From NCBI RefSeq assembly GCF_024707125.1, contig NZ_JANQAH010000009.1, positions 620,001-684,000 on the forward strand: a stretch of 64,000 nt of DNA, written 5' to 3'. Source of the DNA: Devosia sp. Its GTDB lineage: Bacteria > Pseudomonadota > Alphaproteobacteria > Rhizobiales > Devosiaceae. A program made the translations under genes and the position numbers. Shown here piece after piece: positions 34,631 through 44,682 of the stretch. Under the pieces are notes generated by a model. That model was not told the origin of the DNA and ran no database searches. It worked only from the letters and a program-made list of their open reading frames with translations. Each line of letters starts with the position of its first letter. Within the stretch, counting starts at the first letter, position 1.

Positions 34631-34695
34631 GTCATTCCCGCGAAAGCGGGAATCTCTGTTTCAATAACCGGGATTCCCGCTTTCGCGGGAATGAC
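34631..34695. repeat. REP-like inverted repeat, family A, copy 5
   Basis: Symmetric version with two GGGAATC-type arms, between the importer operon and the regulator gene. Confidence 0.9.
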
Positions 34696-34727
34696 TTCGT
34701 GGATGGAAACTGAATCTGACCCACCAT

Positions 34728-34761
34728 CGTCACCACCGGCCTTGTCCCGGTGGTCCATGGG
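34728..34761. repeat. Inverted repeat, family D half-element, copy 2
   Basis: CACCACCGGCCTTGTCCCGG followed by TGGTCC gives a hairpin (ACCACCGG/CCGGTGGT with mismatch) and ends in CCATGG, as in the longer copy at 45748. Confidence 0.65.
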
Positions 34762-34803
34762 ATGTCGCAGCAATGGGAATGGTTGTGGGATCTGCCCTAG
34801 CCC

Positions 34804-35652
34804 TCAGGCTTTGAGCACCGTCACCGCCGCCTCGCTGCGGTGGATATAGTCATAAGCATCCGCCTGCCGCCGCAGCAGCAGGATGAACAGCATATCCGTC
34901 AGCATCAGCTGCGCATCGCGCGAGGTGATCGCCGAAGAGCGCACCCGCTCCTCGTCTGCCACCGTAAAGAGGCTGATATCGGCAATATCCAGCAGCGGGT
35001 TGGGCTGCAATCCGGTCACCGACAGCAGCGTCGCTCCGCGCTTCTTCGCCAGTTCGGCAATGCGCAGCGTTTCCATGCTCCGCCCCGAATGGGACAGCGC
35101 AATGATCAGATCCTGGTCATTGAGCGCCGAGGCATTGGAAATCTGGATATGACTGTCGCTATCGACCAGCACCGTCCGCCCGAGTTTTAGGAGCTTGTAC
35201 GAAAAATCCCGCGCCACCAACGAAGACGCACCGACTCCGGCAAGCTGGATCCGCCGCGCCGACATCAGCGCATCGAGCGCAGAGTCAATCGTCGCCTCGG
35301 TATTGACCGCCGATGTCTCGCGCATCGACAGCAGCTTCGAGCCGATCAGCTTTTGCAGGATCGTCATATAGGAGTCGCTGGCATCGATTGTGCCGTGAAT
35401 GACCCCGGCCGGCGCATGAAACTCCTGCGCCTTGGCCTTGTTCACATCGAGTTTTAACTGCTGATAGCCCTCATAGCCGAGCTTCTGGCTGAATTTGACG
35501 ACGCTCGACTGGCTGCGCCCGGTCGCTTCGGCCAAGGCCGCCGAAGACATGGTCAGCATCTGCTCGGGATGGTCGAGAATGAACCGGGCGATCTGGCGAT
35601 CCGCCTGGGTCATGGATTCGATCTTGGCACCGAGAATTTTGAGGATGGACAT
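34804..35652 (-). CDS. MurR/RpiR family transcriptional regulator
   Basis: A 282-residue regulator with an N-terminal RpiR helix-turn-helix domain (about residues 1-80; LAEATGRSQSSVVKFSQKLG) and a C-terminal SIS sugar-phosphate domain (about 120-260; IQLAGVGASSLVARDFSYKL, DLIIALSHSGRSMET). The E. coli homologue MurR represses MurNAc genes and senses MurNAc-6-P. It is divergent from murQ with shared palindromes in between, and very likely controls both murQ and the importer operon. The start overlaps an additional GGAATA half-site. Confidence 0.9.
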   Translation of the reverse strand: MSILKILGAKIESMTQADRQIARFILDHPEQMLTMSSAALAEATGRSQSSVVKFSQKLGYEGYQQLKLDVNKAKAQEFHAPAGVIHGTIDASDSYMTILQKLIGSKLLSMRETSAVNTEATIDSALDALMSARRIQLAGVGASSLVARDFSYKLLKLGRTVLVDSDSHIQISNASALNDQDLIIALSHSGRSMETLRIAELAKKRGATLLSVTGLQPNPLLDIADISLFTVADEERVRSSAITSRDAQLMLTDMLFILLLRRQADAYDYIHRSEAAVTVLKA

Positions 35653-35767
35653 TTTCTATTCCTCGGGCTGCGCGCTGTCTGTGGAAGGCAAACGCCCTGC
35701 CAAAGAACCGCGTCCGCAGGGCGGGACGATAGGGCCTCAAGGGATCAACTGCCATCCCACATCAACA

Positions 35768-35819
35768 GGAATATTCTATTCCACATTTCATTGACAAGAG
35801 GAATATTCGCTTCTAGCAT
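35768..35819 (+). promoter_or_regulatory. murQ promoter with paired RpiR operator candidates
   Basis: TTGACA (35791-35796), a 17-base spacer and TAGCAT (35814-35819) form a good sigma-70 type promoter. GGAATATTC occurs at 35768-35776, within the perfect palindrome GGAATA-TTC-TATTCC (to 35782), and again at 35800-35808 inside the promoter spacer. The 32-base offset equals three helical turns, suggesting cooperative repressor binding. Confidence 0.65.
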
Positions 35820-35845
35820 TTTTGCGCGAACAGAGGGGACTACCC

Positions 35846-36778
35846 ATGGCAAAAAGCGCTCTGATGGCGGAGCTGGAAACGCTGGTTTCCGAGGCCCGCA
35901 ATCCCGATACGGTCGAGATCGATCTCATGTCGACCCGCGAAGTTCTCGCGGCCATGAATCGTGAAGACAACAAGGTCCCCGAAGCCGTCGAAAAGGTTTT
36001 GCCCGAAATCACGGAGGCCGTCGACAAGATCGTCGAGGCCTTCCGCCATGGCGGGCGCCTCATCTATATCGGCGCCGGCACCAGCGGGCGCCTGGGCGTG
36101 CTTGACGCCTCCGAATGCCCGCCGACTTTTGGCGTGCCGCCCGAAATGGTTGTCGGCCTCATCGCCGGCGGCGACCACGCCCTGCGCCACCCCATTGAAG
36201 GCGCCGAAGATTCCCCCGAAGAGGGCCGCAAGGACCTTGAGCGCGTAAAGCTCGAAGCCCGCGACGTTGTCGTCGGCATCGCCGTTTCCGGCCGCACACC
36301 CTATGTCATCGGCGGTCTCGACTATGCCAAGTCCGTCGGTGCCACCACGGTCGCGCTCTCGTGCAATCCGGACAGTACCATTGCCCGCCAGGCCGAAATC
36401 GCCATTTCCCCCGTCGTCGGCCCCGAGGCCGTCACCGGTTCGACCCGTTTGAAGTCCGGCACAGCACAGAAACTGGTGCTCAACATGCTGACCACGGCCA
36501 GCATGATCCGCATCGGCAAGACCTATCAGAACCTGATGGTCGACCTCTCGGTCTCCAACAAGAAACTCGAAGCCCGCGCCATCCGCATCCTCGTGGAAGT
36601 CGCCGGCTGCAGCGCCGACGAAGCCGAACGTCTGCTCGCCACCGCCGGCAACAATGTCAAATTGGCCATCCTCATGGCCCTGACCGGCATGGACCGCCCC
36701 ACAGCCGAAACCGCCTTGGAAAAATCCGACGGCTTTCTGCGTCGCGCCGCGGGCATTCAGCCGCGCGCTGCTGGCTGA
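35846..36778 (+). CDS. murQ: N-acetylmuramic acid 6-phosphate etherase MurQ
   Basis: A 310-residue SIS-domain enzyme that cleaves D-lactate from MurNAc-6-P to give GlcNAc-6-[21 protein letters not shown] (about residues 74-93, with catalytic Glu90), the second glutamate in HPIEGAEDS (Glu121) and [14 protein letters not shown] [19 protein letters not shown] are present, and the C-terminal helical UBA-like segment is intact. GAGGGG lies upstream of the chosen ATG. Divergent from the RpiR regulator. Confidence 0.96.
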   Translation: MAKSALMAELETLVSEARNPDTVEIDLMSTREVLAAMNREDNKVPEAVEKVLPEITEAVDKIVEAFRHGGRLIYIGAGTSGRLGVLDASECPPTFGVPPEMVVGLIAGGDHALRHPIEGAEDSPEEGRKDLERVKLEARDVVVGIAVSGRTPYVIGGLDYAKSVGATTVALSCNPDSTIARQAEIAISPVVGPEAVTGSTRLKSGTAQKLVLNMLTTASMIRIGKTYQNLMVDLSVSNKKLEARAIRILVEVAGCSADEAERLLATAGNNVKLAILMALTGMDRPTAETALEKSDGFLRRAAGIQPRAAG

Positions 36779-36794
36779 TACCTCCACACTCGAT

Positions 36795-36858
36795 GTCATT
36801 CCCGCGAAAGCGGGAATCCCTGTTTTAGAACGGAGATCCCCGCTTTCGCGGGGATGAC
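36795..36858. repeat. REP-like inverted repeat, family A, copy 6
   Basis: Same layout as copy 1 (GGGAATC left, GGGGATGAC right), after murQ and between convergent genes. Confidence 0.9.
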
Positions 36859-36898
36859 AACCGGTGGGGTGAAGAAATCTGCCAAGAACTCGATGCGC

Positions 36899-36934
36899 AC
36901 CTCCCCCTAGATGGGGGAGGATGGGAGGGGGTGG
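36899..36934. repeat. Short C/G-run hairpin related to family E
   Basis: ACCTCCCCCTAGATGGGGGA gives a CCTCCCCC/GGGGGAGG hairpin followed by GGGAGGGGGTGG. It lies between the convergent murQ and mannoside importer genes. Confidence 0.55.
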
Positions 36935-36965
36935 AGCCGCAAGCGCAAACCTATTGGGCTGTCGC

Positions 36966-38021
36966 CTACCTGATCGCCCGCCCCGCCTCATCAAACAGAT
37001 GCACCTGCCCAGCCGGCAGCCCAATATGCATCTGCTGGTGCAATTCCAGCTCCGGCGCCCCCTCAAGCTTGATCGTCACCGTCTCGCCATCGGGCAGCTC
37101 GACATAGGCCAGCGCATATTCCCCGAACTGCTCGATCACGGCCAAAGTCCCGCTCAGATGTGCCGTTTCCGGGCTCGCCAGCTCCATATGCTCCGGTCGA
37201 GCCCCAATCGTTCGCACTCTCGCCAGATCGGTGCCCCCAAGTGCTAACAGTCTGTTACCCGGAAGCCGCAATCCGCCTGCCTCCGGCGTCACTGGAACAA
37301 AGTTCATCCGCTGGCTGGCAATGAACCCGGCGACAAACGTGTTCACCGGATTGCGATAAAGCTCCAGCGGCGTGCCCACCTGCTCGATCACGCCCGAATT
37401 GAGCACCACGATCCGATCGGCCAGCGTCATGGCTTCAACCTGATCATGCGTCACGTAAATCATTGTCGCATCAAGCGTATCGTGCAGCTTGGCAATCTCC
37501 ACCCGCGTCTGCGCCCGCAGGGACGCATCGAGATTGCTCAGTGGCTCGTCGAACAGAAACACCTTTGGATTGCGCACGATCGCCCGCCCGATCGCCACGC
37601 GCTGCCGCTGCCCGCCGGACAAGGCTTTGGGCATGCGATCGAGATAGGGATCGATCTGCAGGATCCGCGCAGCCTCCCTAACGCGTTGATCCACCTCTTC
37701 TTTCGGCGTCTTCTGCAACTTCAGGCCAAAGGCCATGTTGTCGTAGACGCTCATATGCGGATAAAGCGCATAAGACTGAAACACCATGGCGATGCCACGC
37801 TGGGGCGAGGGCACGTCATTGACCACCCTCCCGCCAATCGAAATATCGCCGCCCGATATGGGCTCAAGCCCGGCAATCATGCGCAAAAGCGTCGATTTCC
37901 CGCAGCCCGAAGGCCCGACGAATACAACGAATTCCCCGCTCTTGATGTCGAGATCGACCCCATGGACCACCTCGAGCGACCCATAGGACTTTCGGACTTG
38001 CCGCAGCGTGACATCGGCCAT
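36966..38021 (-). CDS. ABC transporter ATP-binding protein (UgpC/MsmK type), mannoside importer
   Basis: A 351-residue ATPase with Walker A GPSGCGKST, signature ALSGGQRQRVAIGRAIVRNP and Walker B LFDEPLSNLDA, plus C-terminal TOBE domain (about residues 240-351). GGAGG lies before the ATG. It is the last gene of a minus-strand operon headed by the binding protein at 43092. Its closeness to the family member at 33307 suggests the two ATPases arose from the same subfamily. Confidence 0.92.
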   Translation of the reverse strand: MADVTLRQVRKSYGSLEVVHGVDLDIKSGEFVVFVGPSGCGKSTLLRMIAGLEPISGGDISIGGRVVNDVPSPQRGIAMVFQSYALYPHMSVYDNMAFGLKLQKTPKEEVDQRVREAARILQIDPYLDRMPKALSGGQRQRVAIGRAIVRNPKVFLFDEPLSNLDASLRAQTRVEIAKLHDTLDATMIYVTHDQVEAMTLADRIVVLNSGVIEQVGTPLELYRNPVNTFVAGFIASQRMNFVPVTPEAGGLRLPGNRLLALGGTDLARVRTIGARPEHMELASPETAHLSGTLAVIEQFGEYALAYVELPDGETVTIKLEGAPELELHQQMHIGLPAGQVHLFDEAGRAIR

Positions 38022-38031
38022 GAATGCCTCC

Positions 38032-41000
38032 TCAGACTTCTACCAGGAGCGTAACAATCTCGAAGGGCCGCAGGCTCAAGGTGACGTTATTGTCCTTGAT
38101 TTCCAACGGCTTGCTCGGTCCCTCTTCCATCAGGTTGACCGTCCGGACTTTGCTGACCTTCACGCCAAACGAGATCGTCGTCTCGGCGCGAATATTGGCG
38201 TGCTCGAAGACGCGCAGTACCACTTCGTCCGATTTTTCAGCCTTCTTCACCGTCTCGATGGTGACGTTATCCCCGCTTCACCTGCGCCAGGCTAAACTGT
38301 CCAAAGTCTTTGGCAGCCTGCGCCTGGGGAGAAGTGGAACCGATGACGGCGACCGGGTTGTTGAACCGTTCCGCTGCACGGTGCACCTGCGCCAGATCGG
38401 CTACGCCCTCATGGACAAACAGCGCATAGCGAATGCGATGTTCGCCAAGATCGGCGTCCGGGCTCGGGAAAGTCGAGCCACGCACCAGCGTTAGGCGTAC
38501 CGATTGCTCATGGCAATCATAGGCATATTTGCTGTCATTGATCAGCGCCGCACCGAAATCGGCCTCCGAAATATCCACCCAGCGATGCATCGATGCCTCG
38601 AACCGCGCGCGGTCCCAAGTGGTGTTGCGATGCGTCGGGCGCTTGACGTGGCCGAACTGAATTTCCGAGCGGATTTCGGAAATGTTGAGGTCGAACGGGA
38701 ACTGCGCCTTGATGACCTGCTGCCGCTCCTGCCAGTCGATAAAGGTGTCGAACTCCACCTGGCGCGCACCCGCAGCCAGCGAAATCACCTGTACGATCAG
38801 CGACTTCTGGTACTTACGCTCGACCCGGATCGCAGCACGATGCGGGCCGGTTTCGACCACGGAAATCTTCGTCGGGCTATCGGCCAGCGGCCAGGACTGC
38901 TCTTCGAAGTAGCGGTCGATATCCCAGGCATCCCACTCCATCGGCTTGTCTTCATAGGCAATGAGCCGGTTGGCCGCCTTGCCCGGCGCCAGCACTTCGC
39001 GCTGCCGCGTCTTGTCAAAGAGCGAGGTGATTTCGCCCGCCTTGTCGAAACTCACCTTGATCAGCTCGTTCTCAAGATGCTTTTCGGAAACCGACAACGT
39101 GCTCTTGGCGGCAGGTGCTGAAGACACAACCTGCGCCGCCGTCCAGCCAAGCGCCGCGATATTGCCAACCGGCGCGACATTTTCAGTCGTGCCATCGGCC
39201 CGCGTGATCTTCTGGATCGGCGCCGTGCCGCCGGCCGTCGCAAGCCCATTACCCGCGCCGACATGGCCGAGACTGACCAGTTCCGCCCGGTTCTGGCTGG
39301 TGAAATTGAGCACCCGAAGCTGGTCCTTGCCGGGCTTGGCAAAAGCCTGCGCTGCCGCATGCCATGGACCATTCTGAGAACTCAGCGTCGAGAAAATTCG
39401 CCCATATTCGTTGTCGCTATCGACATAGACCTCCGGAATGGACGTGCCCGGCAGGATGTCGTGGAACTGGTTGATGAGCACGAGCTCCCAGAATTCCGCT
39501 AGGGTTTCAGAGGGGTAGGCATGCCCCGCCTGGCTCAGCGCCATGGCGCCCAAAAATTCCAGCTCGCGCAGCCGCCTTTCGGCATTGCGGTTATTGGCCT
39601 TGTTCTTGGCGACCGACGTCAGCGTGCCGCGGTGGTACTGCAGATAGAGCTCGCCATTCCATGTCGGGAATTTCGCGGGGTTGGCATCCATCGCCTTGCC
39701 CAGCCGATCGAGGAACGGAACGATCCCCTCAAGCTTCACCTTGGGCGCACCGGGAATACCGCGCTCCAGACGCGTACCGCGCTCGATCATGGCGCGGGTC
39801 GGCCCGCCGCCGCCGTCACCATAACCGTAGGACATGACGACTTCATTGTAGGCGGCCTTGGGCTCATAGCGCTTCCACGCGCCCATGGTCTCGGAGACCG
39901 AGAGGTCGCCATTGTAGGTCGTGAAGATCTCCTCGCTGTCATACCTTTGCGCGGTGATCAGCTGCGCCTTGGTGACGGTCCCGTCGATGCCGCGCCAGAA
40001 GAACGTGTCATAGGGATGCCGGTCGGTATCGTTCCAGCTCAGTTTTGACGTCACAAAATATTCGAGCCCGGATTTCTCCATGATCTGCGGCAGGTTGGCC
40101 GAATAGCCAAACGTATCGGGCAGCCAGACCGTCTTCGGCGTCACCTTGAAATGCTCGATATGGAATTTGCGGCCGCGCATGATCTGGCGGACAAGAGATT
40201 CACCCGAGGCGATATTGACGTCCGGCTCCACCCACATGGCGCCTTCGATCTCGAACTGCCCGGATTTCACCTTCTTGAGCATGCGCTCCCAGATCTCGGG
40301 ATAGTCCTGCTTCAGGAAGTCGAAGAGCACCGACTGGTTGTACATGAAGACAAACTGCGGATACTCCTCCATCAGGTTGAGCACCGTCGCAAAGCTGCGC
40401 CCGGTCTTGTCGCGCGTATGCATCACGCGCCAGAGCCAACCGACGTCGAGGTGGGTCGAACCGACAGCCGTAATCTGCGGCTGCACTTCGGTATCGACGA
40501 GATCGTAGATTTCCTTGGCAATCTTTTCCGCGGCCGGCAGGCCGGCCCCGAAGGCATCCGTATGCCCATCACGCCGATCAAGCGCGCGCAGCGCGCGCTC
40601 GACAATATTCAAAATGGCCTGCCGTCGCGGATCATTCTGATAGAGCCGCACCGCCACATCGAGCGGCGTCTGCAGGTCATAGTAGAGCTTTTCGGCGCGC
40701 TCATTGCGCACAAAGAAGTCGACCTCGAACCCCACCAGCGGCCGGTCAAAAAAGGTAAAAGCGTTGACCAGAATGACGTGCTTATTGCCCGGCTTGGCAT
40801 TGCGCTCGATGACGAGTTCGGTGTGATTGCCGTCCAGCGCCTGCGCGATCTTGCCGTCGAGATAGGCAAGGCATTGCGGGTCGGTCGAGCCCGGCCGATC
40901 CTGCCACTGGCTGGTAAAGTGCGCGACGAACACCTTGCCCTTGGCTTCCTCGGGCACGGTGATTTCAGCGGCAAACCAGGTGTGTTCCTGGTGCTTGGCC

Positions 41001-41227
41001 CAGACCGTATGGCGGCCGAATTTTTCCCAAGTCTTCCAGTCGGCCTTCAGCGCCTCCGCAGCGGTAAACCCGTCGGCGCGCTGCACATGCCATTGGAACG
41101 GCACATTGGCGATCGGCGCGCGGATCTTCGTTTCGAGATCCTTGCAGAGACGGAGGAGCTTTCCTTCCATCTTGAGGTCGTCATCCAGAAGACCAAGTTT
41201 GGTAGATTGGGGATTGGAATAGGTCAT
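38032..41227 (-). pseudogene. Alpha-mannosidase, GH38, interrupted by one frameshift near the C-terminus
   Basis: The main frame runs 986 codons from 41227 and ends at 38267. It has the GH38 catalytic domain (about residues 245-540; GSTHLDVGWLWRVMHTRDKT, GAMWVEPDVNIASGESLVRQ with the nucleophile Asp, KTVWLPDTFGYSANLPQIM) and most of the C-terminal domain. The remaining about 78 residues (ending RPFEIVTLLVEV, the usual GH38 end) continue in another frame to 38032. Removing one G from the four-base run at 38271-38274 (C on the plus strand) would join the frames as QVKRDNVTIETVKKAE. It is either a true frameshift or a sequencing error. The enzyme would hydrolyse imported alpha-mannosides in the cytoplasm; no signal peptide is seen. 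The start overlaps the preceding permease gene. Confidence 0.88.
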
Positions 41228-42033
41228 CCTTTGACTCCGACACCGGCGAACCCTGTGTTCATGTTCCGCCGCAACAAGAAATAGACGCCGATCGCCGGCG
41301 CAGCGTAGAGAATGGAAAAGGCCGTGAGGAAGCCATAGTTGATGGCGCCCTGCTGCCCGAAAGCCGCGTAAAGCCCCACCGACATCGGGAAAGCATCCTG
41401 CACGCGTGCAAAGATCAGCGGCAGCAGGAACTCGTTCCAGGCTCCGGTGAAACTGAAGAACCAGACCACGGCGATCCCGGCCCGCGACATGGGCAACACG
41501 ATTTTTGTGACAATCTGAATAAGGCTGGCGCCTTCCACATAGGCCGCCTCTTCAAGTTCGATCGGCACGGTATCGAAGAAGTTTTTCAGGAGCAGCAGCG
41601 TGAACGGCAGGTTCAAAATGGTCAGCGCCACGATGACGCCGAGCTGGTTCAAGAGTCCCGAGCGCTGCGCCGCAAAATAGAGCGGCACCAGCACGCCGGC
41701 CGAAGGCAGCATGCGCAACAACACCAGCGTCCACAAAAAAGCATTGCGACCTGGAATGCGCAGCCGCGACAGCGGATAGGCCGCCGAAATGCCGACGATG
41801 ACAGACAGCGTCGCCGTGCCCGCCGCGATGATGATCGAGTTGAGAAACTGCCGCCCGGCATTGCCGCTGACGGCAAGCCCGAAATTATCAAAGCCGAAAG
41901 CCTTGGGGATTTCGAGCTGCCCCGTCGAGAGCGGATTGAAGGCGTTGAGAACAAGCCACGAAAACGGGCTCACCCAGATGACGGCCATGAAGGCCAGGGC
42001 AATCGCGGTCAGGCGGGAAGGCTGGTTTTCCAT
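41224..42033 (-). CDS. Carbohydrate ABC transporter permease (MalG type), mannoside importer
   Basis: A 269-residue permease with six helices and the EAA loop ELEEAAYVEGASLIQIVTKI (about residues 172-191). It overlaps the mannosidase start by four bases and abuts the preceding permease by one base, so it belongs to the LacI-linked mannoside operon. Confidence 0.92.
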   Translation of the reverse strand: MENQPSRLTAIALAFMAVIWVSPFSWLVLNAFNPLSTGQLEIPKAFGFDNFGLAVSGNAGRQFLNSIIIAAGTATLSVIVGISAAYPLSRLRIPGRNAFLWTLVLLRMLPSAGVLVPLYFAAQRSGLLNQLGVIVALTILNLPFTLLLLKNFFDTVPIELEEAAYVEGASLIQIVTKIVLPMSRAGIAVVWFFSFTGAWNEFLLPLIFARVQDAFPMSVGLYAAFGQQGAINYGFLTAFSILYAAPAIGVYFLLRRNMNTGFAGVGVKG

Positions 42034-42923
42034 TATTTTGGCTCCCGCAACATGCGCAGATAGAAGAGCGAGAGCACGCCGACAATGAGCAACATGGCGA
42101 CCGAAATGGCCGAGCCAAAGCCGAGATTACCGCGCGAAAAGCTCTGATTGTAGAGGAACACGGCCAGCGTTTCCGTCTGCCGCCCCGGCCCGCCGCCGGT
42201 CATGGCGAAGATCAGCGGGAAGTAGGTAAAGGTCCAGATGGTGATGAAGAGCATGTTGGTGGCGATATGCGGCCGAATGATCGGCAATTGCACCAGCCAC
42301 ACGCGCTGGAACGGCGTCGCGCCATCGACTTTTGCAGCCTCCACCACTTCGCGCGATACGGAGTCGAGCGCTGCCGAAAACAGCAGATAGGACCAGGCCG
42401 TGCCTTTCCACACATTGGCGATGGTGACGATGGGCAGGGCGTAATCGTTGATGAAGTTGATCGGCTTGAAGCCAAACGGCACGACGAAAAGCTGATTGAT
42501 CAACCCAGTCTGGCTGGTCGTCGCCGACCACAGAAACGCGGCCACGATATCGGGCAGCAGCCAGCCGAGCATGATGCAGACTTCCACCACGCCGCGAATA
42601 CTCGATTGCGTGCCGCGAAGGGTTGCTGCGAGCAAAAAGCCCAGCACCGACTGCCCGACAATGGCCGAGAAAAACACGAAAATAACGGTGGTCCAGAGCG
42701 ATTCCAGAAACCCGCGCCGGGTAAACAGCCGCTCGAAATTCTCAAACCCCACCCAGCTCCATTCAACGCTCTTTTTCCCCACCAGCGCCAGGTCGGTAAA
42801 GGAAAAGGCAAAGGCCCAGGCGGTGAAGTAAAGCAGGGCCCCGATCAGGAGAATGGCTGGCAACATGCCAAGCGCCAGGACGAAGAGATTGCCGGTAAGC
42901 CAAGGATTGGCCTGGTTTTTCAT
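42033..42923 (-). CDS. Sugar ABC transporter permease (MalF type), mannoside importer
   Basis: A 296-residue permease. The EAA-type loop is SREVVEAAKVDGATPFQRVW (about residues 190-210). The start at 42923 (MKNQANPWLTGN) was chosen because the longer frame to 42980 runs into a repeat element. It pairs with the MalG-type permease. Confidence 0.9.
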   Translation of the reverse strand: MKNQANPWLTGNLFVLALGMLPAILLIGALLYFTAWAFAFSFTDLALVGKKSVEWSWVGFENFERLFTRRGFLESLWTTVIFVFFSAIVGQSVLGFLLAATLRGTQSSIRGVVEVCIMLGWLLPDIVAAFLWSATTSQTGLINQLFVVPFGFKPINFINDYALPIVTIANVWKGTAWSYLLFSAALDSVSREVVEAAKVDGATPFQRVWLVQLPIIRPHIATNMLFITIWTFTYFPLIFAMTGGGPGRQTETLAVFLYNQSFSRGNLGFGSAISVAMLLIVGVLSLFYLRMLREPK

Positions 42924-42975
42924 GGGCTTTCTCGCTTGGGCGGTCGGCAGGCCAACACGCATCCACAAACTCGGT

Positions 42976-43015
42976 GTCATCCCTTCGAAAGCGGGGATCT
43001 CTCTTCGGGAATGAC
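42976..43015. repeat. REP-like inverted repeat, family A, copy 7, degenerate
   Basis: The left hairpin is altered (CCCTTCGAAAGCGGGGATC) and most of the right arm is missing; only TTCGGGAATGAC remains. It lies between the binding-protein and permease genes of the mannoside operon. Confidence 0.75.
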
Positions 43016-43091
43016 GCGGGAGATAATCAAAAACTCCCGTCGCGACGGCACCCGGAGGACATTTCGGGCGCCGCCGCGTCGGGAGGTTTGC

Positions 43092-44408
43092 TTATTCGTA
43101 GGTGATGACGTTCTCTTCGCCGAACTCATCCACCAGGGCATTGTGGTAGGTTTCGATCGCTTCTTCGACCGACACGCCATCCAGAAGATCGGATGTTGCC
43201 TGCTGGATCAGGGCCGAAACCGTCTGATAGCCCGGAATAGTGTCGCGGCCGGTTGTGTCAGCGGCAAGACCCGTGGCCTCGGCGAGGAAGGGGTCGGCCG
43301 TATATTCGGCAGACTCGGAAATGTCGGTCCGCACACCCATGCGGTGGTTGGCGAGCGTCCAGGCCTTGAAATTCTCCTCGTCAAAGATCGTGGTCAGGAG
43401 CTTGAAGGCGGTTTCCTTGTCGGCTGCATTGGCATTGATGCCAAGCGTCCAGCCACCCGAGATATTGGTCGTGGCCTTGGTGCCCGGTTCGCCCGAACCC
43501 GGCCATGGCGTCCAGCCGACCTGGGCGTCACGTTCCTCGCGGCTCGGCGGATTGTTGCAATCCCAGAGGCACGCATCTTCCCAGGAGCCGGAGGCGAGAA
43601 TACCGAGCTGGTCATTGGCGAGTGCCGCACGCACCGCCGCGCCGATATCGGTCGCGTAGTTGAGGTCGGCAGGGTTCAGTTCCTGGGCGACATAGACCTG
43701 ATGATAGAGGTCGAAGACGCGGCGCAGGGCCGGGCTGTCGCCGATCCACTGGTTGGTATCGCGCTTGAGGAGACGATTGCGATCCCCCTCGGGCACATCG
43801 GCCCCGAGCAGTGCCATATAGACGCCCTGCATGGTGGCCGCTTCCGCCTGCTTGGTGCCGGCCGGCAGCTGGAACGGATATTGTACCCCGGCTTCCTTGA
43901 GCTTGGTCGCAGCATCGAGAATGTCGGCCCAGTTCTTGGGCGCCCATGGCGTGGCGATACCGGCCTTTTCAAAGTTGCTGAGATCGTACCAGAGCATGCG
44001 CACGTCGGTATCGGTGGGGAGGGCATAGACCTCGCCCTGATAGGATGCGACCTCTAAGAGGCCCTGCAGATAGTACTGGAACTGGTCCCAGCCGGCCAAT
44101 TGGGTGCCGAGCGGCTCGAGATAACCGGCGGCGGCCAGCTCGCTGACCATAAAGCTGTCGATCAGGTTGACGTCGGCGGCGGTGCCGGCGCTGAGGTCGA
44201 GCGCAATGCGCTGGTCATAGCCCTGGCCTGGCAGCTTGATGGCGTTAACGGTCTCGCCCGTCTCCGCTTCGAATTTCTCGATGCCCGATTCGATCAGGGC
44301 AGCGAAGGATTCCATATACATAATAGAGACTTCGGCGCGTGCCGGAATGGTGGCGGCTGCCATTAGCGATATGGCGGCGACCGTCGTCAGAAAGCCAGTT
44401 CTGAGCAT
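43092..44408 (-). CDS. Extracellular sugar-binding protein, mannoside importer
   Basis: A 438-residue family 1 solute-binding protein with a signal peptide to about residue 25 (AAATIPARAEV). YALPTDTDVRMLWYDLSNFE, KNWADILDAATKLKEAGVQY and GGWTLGINANAADKETAFKL are typical of the class. Mannoside specificity is inferred from the linked GH38 gene. The ATG at 44408 has GGAGGAG upstream; an adjoining TTG is an alternative. First gene of the operon, facing the LacI-family regulator. Confidence 0.9.
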   Translation of the reverse strand: MLRTGFLTTVAAISLMAAATIPARAEVSIMYMESFAALIESGIEKFEAETGETVNAIKLPGQGYDQRIALDLSAGTAADVNLIDSFMVSELAAAGYLEPLGTQLAGWDQFQYYLQGLLEVASYQGEVYALPTDTDVRMLWYDLSNFEKAGIATPWAPKNWADILDAATKLKEAGVQYPFQLPAGTKQAEAATMQGVYMALLGADVPEGDRNRLLKRDTNQWIGDSPALRRVFDLYHQVYVAQELNPADLNYATDIGAAVRAALANDQLGILASGSWEDACLWDCNNPPSREERDAQVGWTPWPGSGEPGTKATTNISGGWTLGINANAADKETAFKLLTTIFDEENFKAWTLANHRMGVRTDISESAEYTADPFLAEATGLAADTTGRDTIPGYQTVSALIQQATSDLLDGVSVEEAIETYHNALVDEFGEENVITYE

Positions 44409-44497
44409 CAACTCCTCCTCTGCTGCTCCTGCCGCTTATCGGTGCGGCATTGCCCGGGACCTCCTCATCCCGAACGCAGGAACGTAATCACATGTGA

Positions 44498-44628
44498 TGC
44501 AACGTTGCAATTCTAAATCCGTTTTCGTCATCAATGCTGACATATCGAAGTTTTTGTCGTTTTATTTCAATGTCGTTACAAAGTTTGCATCGATTTCATC
44601 ACGCCCATATATCTCTAAAACGTTGCAA
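44498..44628. promoter_or_regulatory. Divergent promoter region with two LacI-type operator candidates
   Basis: TGCAACGTTGCA (44498-44509) is a perfect 12-bp palindrome with the central CG expected of LacI-family operators. AAAACGTTGCAA (44617-44628) repeats most of it 119 bases away. Both lie in the AT-rich spacer between the mannoside operon and the LacI-family gene, fitting repression with looping. Confidence 0.6.
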
Positions 44629-44682
44629 AAATTTCGCATTGGTTTGAGCGCGGGCCCGTGTAAAATCGGGGCGGGGAAAGCA

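Larger units (their letters stand above)
34372..34803. other. Regulatory and repeat-bearing intergenic region
   Basis: This 432-base gap holds the importer promoter region with the operator candidate (34420-34434), an unassigned GC-rich stretch (about 34490-34600), a family A repeat and a family D hairpin. I see no gene in it. Confidence 0.7.
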
